DNA of 10,349 bases from an uncultured Clostridia bacterium (lineage in GTDB: Bacteria; Bacillota; Clostridia; Christensenellales; UBA3700): positions 1 through 10,349 of the forward strand of contig CAMWPK010000034.1 of the NCBI GenBank assembly GCA_947176115.1, in the 5' to 3' direction. The notes below the pieces were generated by a model. It saw only the letters and a program-made list of their open reading frames with translations, was not told where the DNA came from and did not search any database. Position 1 is the first letter of the stretch; each line of letters begins with the position of its first letter. Shown here piece after piece: positions 5,115 to 10,349 of the stretch. A program made the translations under genes and the position numbers.

Positions 5115-8100
5115 CTATAATTCCATAGTATAGTCAATTACCATTGCGCCCATACCGAGAATAACATTGTCATCTCTTACTACTTGTTGTCTTGCCGTAT
5201 TTATCGGCAATACAATGCCTCCGCTCTTAAGCAATTCGCCTAACGTTACGGTAAAAGTATAGCCCATATACGTTTCGTTTATTATTTCCATATCCATAAT
5301 TTCCGCCTTAACCGCATCGGTATTGCTTAGATCCAGTCCGCCTGCCCCTTCCGGACGGCTGGTCTTGACTAAGCGCGACAGTATTTGACGCTGAGCGTCG
5401 TCCATAGCGTTGTAAATTATAAATATTTTTTCGTCAGTTAAATCCATATACAACGTCAAATCCATACGCTCCGGAAGTATGGACATCTTCATGCCTGCCC
5501 CTGAGACCATATCCATATCGAGAGTGATAAGGAAATACTCCCTGTCGCCTAGCGATTTGAGTTCTTCTCTTATGGCTTCAAACGTGCCGTCGCCATTGGC
5601 TCTTGTTGGGATAAGCGCAGTATGTTTCAACTTCAATACTTCGCCGTTTTGGCTTGCAGTCTTATCAAGACCCAACGGTCCAAGCAAATCATTGGTATCA
5701 ATCATAGACGCTATATTCCAACCTCCGATTGCGCCACTGAGCGTAATCTTTCTCTCTACCACATTAGGCGAAAGGAAGAGATTGGTAGATTTCTCTTGAG
5801 AAGAATCCATAGTATAATGTATCTTCATATCGTCTGCGCTTAAGCCCTCCGGAGGATTATAAGCGTCAATATGCAATCCGTCAAAGAGCGCTTCCAGAGT
5901 TTTCTTAACTTCTTGCGGATTGACAGGCTCTTCACCGCTCGTGTCGTTAGAGTTTATCTTTTGCGAAGCAACCTCATAGATACTGTCAAGCACCATTGTT
6001 CCGCCTGCAGTTACGCCGTCAATGGTTTCGCCTGCTTTGTAGGCGACGTTCAAATTATCAGTCAACGACTTCATTGTACTACGCACACTGTCAGAACATT
6101 TTTTGTTGGCTTGGTCCATACTCTTGTTCTCACTCTCGCCGTCAACGTCGGATTTTTCATTCAGCTTGGATAGCATTGATTGAATTGCGTCAACTTCTTT
6201 ACTCAAAAGATTGTTGATAGCTATCTGAGTACAAATGACGTCGCTTTGGTCAATAACGTTGAGGTCAATGTTGACTATGATAGACATCACGTCAGGCAAT
6301 AATTGCTTGTACTTACCTTCTGCGTCCTCAATATTGACGGGGCTCTTATAGACTATTATCATCTTGTCGTCGCGAATATACAATGCGTTCATTACAGCGT
6401 CTTTGTAACCGTCCGCTTCAAACGATACGCTACCTTCAAGAAGCCAAATCAACTCTTCTCCTACAATGCTTGGGCGCAAATCTTGTATTTGCATTGCTCT
6501 GTGTTCTTTACTGGTGAGTTTCGCTCCGTCAATGTTGGTAGCGTAATCCTTTGCGTAGTTGCCAAGAACCGTAAGAATTGCTAATTCTCCCTCTTGCAAA
6601 GGATTTGCAAGCGCATACTTATCATTGATTTCATTTATAGCCTTGCTTGAGTTTAACGCCCTGTTGCCGTCCTTAAAATCAAGGAATACGCCTTGCATAT
6701 ACTCATAGTTGTCCGGCATATTATTGACTTTACATAGTCCGTTGCGGAAATCTATCTCTTCGGGCATATCAATAACCTGCGTGGACTTGTCGTTGGCTTT
6801 AACGTCGTATACGGAATTAAGCGCAATCTGGTATAAGGTTTCGTTGAGAACAAATCCGCCGTCCGCCATGAACGTTACGGTAAATACCTCGTTGTGTATT
6901 TGCGACTTAAATTCCTTTAGATTATCTTCTATATCTTGCATTATACCGTCAAGCGTGGTTTCTTCCGTAACCTCTCCGCTGTCGCCTTGCGTGTTGCGCT
7001 GAATCCTTTGTATAAACATCATTAGCAACTCTAGGTCTTGCTCGCCCTCTTTGCGTTCTTCATAGCTCACGGAGTTGATATCCAATGCGTATACGTTCAT
7101 ATCTGTACGCGAACCGTCTTTGTCTATATATCCAAGATCAATCGTTACGTTGACGTAGAAATACTCAGGCATAAGTCCCATAGCATTTTCGTCTTGAAGA
7201 TTTCCCTTGCTACGCAAAGTCAATACCAGGATGTTTTCGTCGTTATCGGCAAAAACAACCTCTTGTTCTTTCATAAAAGACATATCTCCCGCTACTAGCA
7301 CTTGCTTGCGCAAGATATGCGCTATCTCTTCTTTAGAGAATAGAGGCTTGAAGTTTTGCAAAATTTCTTCGTCAATCTGACTTTGACTCTTATCTTCAAC
7401 GTCTGTCACGTTGTTAAGAGAAGTCAAGTCTTTCACTCTTATATTGTCAACAAAATTATCGCCTTTGAGGTCTATAGTAAAACCGTCAAGCAAAGTATCT
7501 TGCTCCGCATATCCTTTCAATATACCTTTGAAGTCATCGCTTATAAAATATTTGTTATAAAGTTCGTTGTCAATAAAGTTGTCAAGATTGGTCGCTACCG
7601 TAAAGTCACCGCCGATAGCTTGGTAGTCATATCCGTAAAGTTTTTGCATCAAACTGCGTATCTCTTCCGGCGTAAACACGCGAGCGCCCTCTTCGTCGCT
7701 CTTAACCATATCACTGCTTGCAATAACATTGAAAAGGTTGTCAATTATCAACGCGCCCTCGTCAAACTTATAGTCAATGCCTTTTACTCCGCTCATATAA
7801 TCCTTGAATTGAACGTCTATTTCGCTTTCTATTTCGCTCGCGGTTACGGCATTGCCGGTCAATTTGCGAACAATTGAGAAGAAGTCTGACATGCACTCGT
7901 CATTCATTCCGTCAATCGTCATTTTTACGCAGGAGTCGTCACCAACTTTCATTTTCTCTACATCTATAGTCAAAATTACGAAAGCGCTCTCAGGCAACAA
8001 ATTGGAGTACGCGCTCAAATCGGTTTTTCCCTCGACAGGTTCTTCTTCGTTGGTATCCGATTGCGACTGCGCCTCGTCTTGTTTCTCATACAATTGAGCT

Positions 8101-10349
8101 TGTAGATACAAAATTATCTCTTGGCTACTTATTCTTGCGCCCAATACGTCTGCCGACTTAATTACGTCGCTGATATTCTCCATATCCAAATTCAGTTGCA
8201 TGACGTAAGCAAACTCGCCTGCCGTCATCATAGGATATATTTCGCTTAAAGCGCGCTTATCTTTTGCCAAAGCGTCTTTGTCTATCGCCGTGCCATACGT
8301 CTTAGATAATCCCATTACGCTTTGCAAGAAGTTGACGTCGCCGTTCTGCGCAATTAAATCGTCTACCTTACCTTGTAACAAGTAATATTTGCTTTCAAGT
8401 TCGACAGTAAACTCGTTTAAGTTTTCTCTCCTGTTTACGTCGGAACTTTCTAAATCGAAAGTGTATACTTGCTTCATTACGTTGAACAAGTTCTCCGGAG
8501 CAATCTTATGCTCCTCGTCCTCGTCAAGCAATCCCGTACCGCACACCACTTCAAATAAATTTGGCAGATACGCGCAATCTTCCGTAAATACTATCTCACA
8601 GCCTATCTGCTCTTGCATTTGCGCAAGTCCGCTTTGCAATCCGCTGTCTATCTGAGAGCATATCCCGTCATAAGTCAAAGAAGAAGTGTCCATACCGAAT
8701 CTATCCGCCAATGCAGTCAAAGTCTGAAGATGCGTCTTTGAATTATCCTCTCCTGTCTTGTTTATTTCAATCGTAGTAGGTATATTGCTATTTGAATTGA
8801 CGCAAATATTTGCGGTGACGTAGATATATTCGGGCACAAGTTGTTTTATCAAAGACGACATGGCACTATCATCGTCATAACCTAGCATTTCAGATAGATT
8901 TATTCTTATTTCAATCGATAGAATCTCGTTGGAATAAGCGTAGCTCATCTCGACTATGTCGGCTATAATATCGCCCAGCAATCCTTCATTAGTGACGTAA
9001 TCGGACAGCATACCCGCCAAGGCTTCGTAAGAGGTACGCACCTTGAGCTGTTGTCCGTAACTATCCTTATAGATTTCGGTATTCTTCTTATCGTTGAGAA
9101 GCACCGCGTCAAGCGCGTTTTCGCTACTTGCAAAGTTCATGACGTCTTTTATCGTATTGTCTGCGCTTATATTTGCGATAGAATTATCAAGGCAGTATTT
9201 GGTACTAAGTTCGGACACAAATACGTTGGTTTCTTGCCTTATCTGCTCAGGAGTAGGCATAATCAGTCCCAACGATTCGCCTGTCGGCAACTTGATGTCT
9301 TTCAACATATACAAGAAGGCTTGTTCGCTTACGTCTACGTCCAATATACCCATAAGAGATTCTATTGGATAAAGGTCTACGCTACCTGTCGGCACAAATG
9401 TTATCGGCAATTTTTGCTGAGCTTGATTTAATACCTCCACTACCTTGCCGTTGACTTGAACAAGCATATCGCTTATTGAAGTGGGATTCCCCGTCTTTTT
9501 GAGGATGACGTCAACTATTCTTACAATCTTGTTGACTTTTTCTTCTTGAAGTCTATTGACTGACGCTTCGATTGGTTTTGTAGCGTCGTAAGGATACACC
9601 GTAGCAGACGCGTATAATTTGTCCGGCAAAATCAAATTTACAATCGACGGTATGCCGTTCTGCTTTAAGATATTGCTCACCAAGTCTTTAACCTTGACTT
9701 CCAGCGTTAGTTTGAGTTTGGTTTGAGAATTGTCAAGCTCGTTGCCCGATATGACAATTTGCTTTACGGCAAGGACTTCGTCTAACGCCTTGCCAATCTT
9801 ATTTTCCAATTCTTTAAGTTGATCAAACGATTCCGACAATGCGGAAAAAGCATCGTTGACTACTGCTCCGAGTTGCTTATCTGATATCTCAAGTATATTT
9901 TTCTCGCCATTGTATTGCTCAAGATAGGAAAAATCAAACTTTAACTCTTGAAGAAGTTTATCCAACTCTTCATTACCCGTCAAAGACGTATTTCCCTCTT
10001 TGTCATTGGAAGGCTCGCCGATTTCGTCGGGCGCCGGCTTTTCGTCGCTGATAATAACGTCGCCGTCTGCGTTGTAATATACGTATTCCAAATCATAGCC
10101 GTCTACGCCTATCGTAGCGTACGCAAGGCTTTGATTATCCGGAGTATCTTCCGCATTAGTAGAACTCATTACGGAAGTTATAATCTTACTTACAGATAAA
10201 TCATAATCTTGAGCAAGAAACATTTTGCGTTTTAGATTGGTATAGAAATTGTTGAGATCGTCCTCGTTGAAACCTCTGGTAACTATCTTTTCTTCATTAG
10301 TATCCGCAACTCCGTTAAAGAGCGTAAACAATTCTTTGAACTCTACTCC
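5115..10349 (-). CDS. Giant tandem-module protein, at least 1,744 residues, N-terminus outside window
   Basis: I do not recognise this protein. The frame is open through the window edge at 10349 (the first codons read GVEFKE) and ends at TAG 5115-5117. A TTG at 10329-10331 could be taken as a start but is inside a conserved module, so it is not the real one. Numbering from that TTG, prolines of an LP(D/E)/VPE/MPE anchor lie at 236, 500, 780, 1055, 1346 and 1620, spaced 264-291 residues, each followed by a beta strand of the form hYVxhxIDL. Each module also has an upstream helix (SxEELxxhL), a strand (hLxhxhxI), helices after the anchor, and TPEEIRxLMQKLY and F(T)xELxxKYxL tail motifs. The composition is acidic and polar, with about 11 cysteines and no membrane helix, signal peptide or catalytic motif. 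An exported or surface role is plausible but unproven. Acidic linkers occur, for example residues 749-770. Confidence 0.9.
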   Translation of the reverse strand, partial: GVEFKELFTLFNGVADTNEEKIVTRGFNEDDLNNFYTNLKRKMFLAQDYDLSVSKIITSVMSSTNAEDTPDNQSLAYATIGVDGYDLEYVYYNADGDVIISDEKPAPDEIGEPSNDKEGNTSLTGNEELDKLLQELKFDFSYLEQYNGEKNILEISDKQLGAVVNDAFSALSESFDQLKELENKIGKALDEVLAVKQIVISGNELDNSQTKLKLTLEVKVKDLVSNILKQNGIPSIVNLILPDKLYASATVYPYDATKPIEASVNRLQEEKVNKIVRIVDVILKKTGNPTSISDMLVQVNGKVVEVLNQAQQKLPITFVPTGSVDLYPIESLMGILDVDVSEQAFLYMLKDIKLPTGESLGLIMPTPEQIRQETNVFVSELSTKYCLDNSIANISADNTIKDVMNFASSENALDAVLLNDKKNTEIYKDSYGQQLKVRTSYEALAGMLSDYVTNEGLLGDIIADIVEMSYAYSNEILSIEIRINLSEMLGYDDDSAMSSLIKQLVPEYIYVTANICVNSNSNIPTTIEINKTGEDNSKTHLQTLTALADRFGMDTSSLTYDGICSQIDSGLQSGLAQMQEQIGCEIVFTEDCAYLPNLFEVVCGTGLLDEDEEHKIAPENLFNVMKQVYTFDLESSDVNRRENLNEFTVELESKYYLLQGKVDDLIAQNGDVNFLQSVMGLSKTYGTAIDKDALAKDKRALSEIYPMMTAGEFAYVMQLNLDMENISDVIKSADVLGARISSQEIILYLQAQLYEKQDEAQSQSDTNEEEPVEGKTDLSAYSNLLPESAFVILTIDVEKMKVGDDSCVKMTIDGMNDECMSDFFSIVRKLTGNAVTASEIESEIDVQFKDYMSGVKGIDYKFDEGALIIDNLFNVIASSDMVKSDEEGARVFTPEEIRSLMQKLYGYDYQAIGGDFTVATNLDNFIDNELYNKYFISDDFKGILKGYAEQDTLLDGFTIDLKGDNFVDNIRVKDLTSLNNVTDVEDKSQSQIDEEILQNFKPLFSKEEIAHILRKQVLVAGDMSFMKEQEVVFADNDENILVLTLRSKGNLQDENAMGLMPEYFYVNVTIDLGYIDKDGSRTDMNVYALDINSVSYEERKEGEQDLELLMMFIQRIQRNTQGDSGEVTEETTLDGIMQDIEDNLKEFKSQIHNEVFTVTFMADGGFVLNETLYQIALNSVYDVKANDKSTQVIDMPEEIDFRNGLCKVNNMPDNYEYMQGVFLDFKDGNRALNSSKAINEINDKYALANPLQEGELAILTVLGNYAKDYATNIDGAKLTSKEHRAMQIQDLRPSIVGEELIWLLEGSVSFEADGYKDAVMNALYIRDDKMIIVYKSPVNIEDAEGKYKQLLPDVMSIIVNIDLNVIDQSDVICTQIAINNLLSKEVDAIQSMLSKLNEKSDVDGESENKSMDQANKKCSDSVRSTMKSLTDNLNVAYKAGETIDGVTAGGTMVLDSIYEVASQKINSNDTSGEEPVNPQEVKKTLEALFDGLHIDAYNPPEGLSADDMKIHYTMDSSQEKSTNLFLSPNVVERKITLSGAIGGWNIASMIDTNDLLGPLGLDKTASQNGEVLKLKHTALIPTRANGDGTFEAIREELKSLGDREYFLITLDMDMVSGAGMKMSILPERMDLTLYMDLTDEKIFIIYNAMDDAQRQILSRLVKTSRPEGAGGLDLSNTDAVKAEIMDMEIINETYMGYTFTVTLGELLKSGGIVLPINTARQQVVRDDNVILGMGAMVIDYTMEL
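5118..10349 (-). repeat. Six diverged ~275-residue protein modules plus the tail of a seventh
   Basis: Module boundaries, taken at the helix before each anchor: M1 9036-9890, M2 8133-9035, M3 7341-8132, M4 6468-7340, M5 5742-6467 and M6 5118-5741. The helix start motifs are ISDKQLGAVV, TSYEALAGML, ISSQEIILYL, FSKEEIAHIL and IVGEELIWLL for M1-M5; M6 is the most diverged. Anchor strands read ILPDKLYASATV, LVPEYIYVTANI, LLPESAFVILTI, LMPEYFYVNVTI, LLPDVMSIIVNI and ILPERMDLTLYM. Tail motifs are FVSELSTKYCL, FTVELESKYYL, FIDNELYNKYFI and INEINDKYAL. The first visible residues (EFKELFTLFNGV and NNFYTNLKRKMFL) fit the tail of a further module upstream. Similarity is at protein level only; no DNA-level repeat was seen, so the duplications are old. 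Confidence 0.75.

Noticed and set aside
5000..5137. 46-residue N-terminal extension of the kinase
   Set aside because: The extension has no family similarity, overlaps the end of the giant gene, and a strong AAGGAG site points to the ATG at 4997-4999.
7356..7877. 173-residue plus-strand frame (and other plus-strand frames opposite the giant gene, for example 9051-9431)
   Set aside because: They lie antisense within a clearly coding frame with conserved modules, lack SD sites, and their composition is that of a shadow translation.

Overview
The window looks like a chromosomal segment of an AT-rich, Gram-positive-type bacterium, most likely an uncultured member of the Clostridia. The reasons are consensus sigma-A-type promoters, strong GGAGG ribosome binding sites, a TSCPD-domain protein of the TIGR03905 type, a PflX-like radical SAM protein and a clostridial-type short hypothetical protein. 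I see no phage, transposase, integrase, tRNA, rRNA or CRISPR array. The assignment rests on recall of families, not on a search.

Layout from left to right. Position 1-362 (minus) is the 5' part of a LysR-family regulator, cut by the window edge, with a good promoter and SD. Position 631-1998 (minus) is an RlmD/RlmCD-type 23S rRNA uracil-5-methyltransferase with an iron-sulfur cluster; its terminator overlaps its stop codon. Position 2086-2217 (plus) is a 43-residue basic ORF with a strong SD. Position 2236-2364 is a cluster of degenerate copies of a short intergenic repeat. Position 2406-3281 (plus) is a PflX-like (COG1313) radical SAM protein, which converges on a 127-residue conserved hypothetical protein at 3331-3714 (minus); a bidirectional terminator lies between them. 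Positions 4999 down to 3821 (minus) form a two-gene unit: a PfkB-family sugar/nucleoside kinase, then a TSCPD-domain protein.

The right half (5115-10349, minus) is one reading frame of at least 1,744 residues that runs off the window. It contains six diverged copies of a module of about 275 residues, plus the end of a seventh at the window edge. Each copy carries an LP(D/E) anchor followed by a beta strand, and the anchors are spaced 264-291 residues apart. I do not recognise the family. It has no membrane segment or signal peptide inside the window; if it is exported, the signal lies beyond 10349.

Two observations stand out. The first is the giant tandem-module protein. The second is that rlmD and the radical SAM gene both have -35/-10 elements placed so that transcription should begin at or within a base or two of the ATG, with no SD and no alternative start, so both look like leaderless mRNAs, while the neighbouring genes have classical SD leaders.
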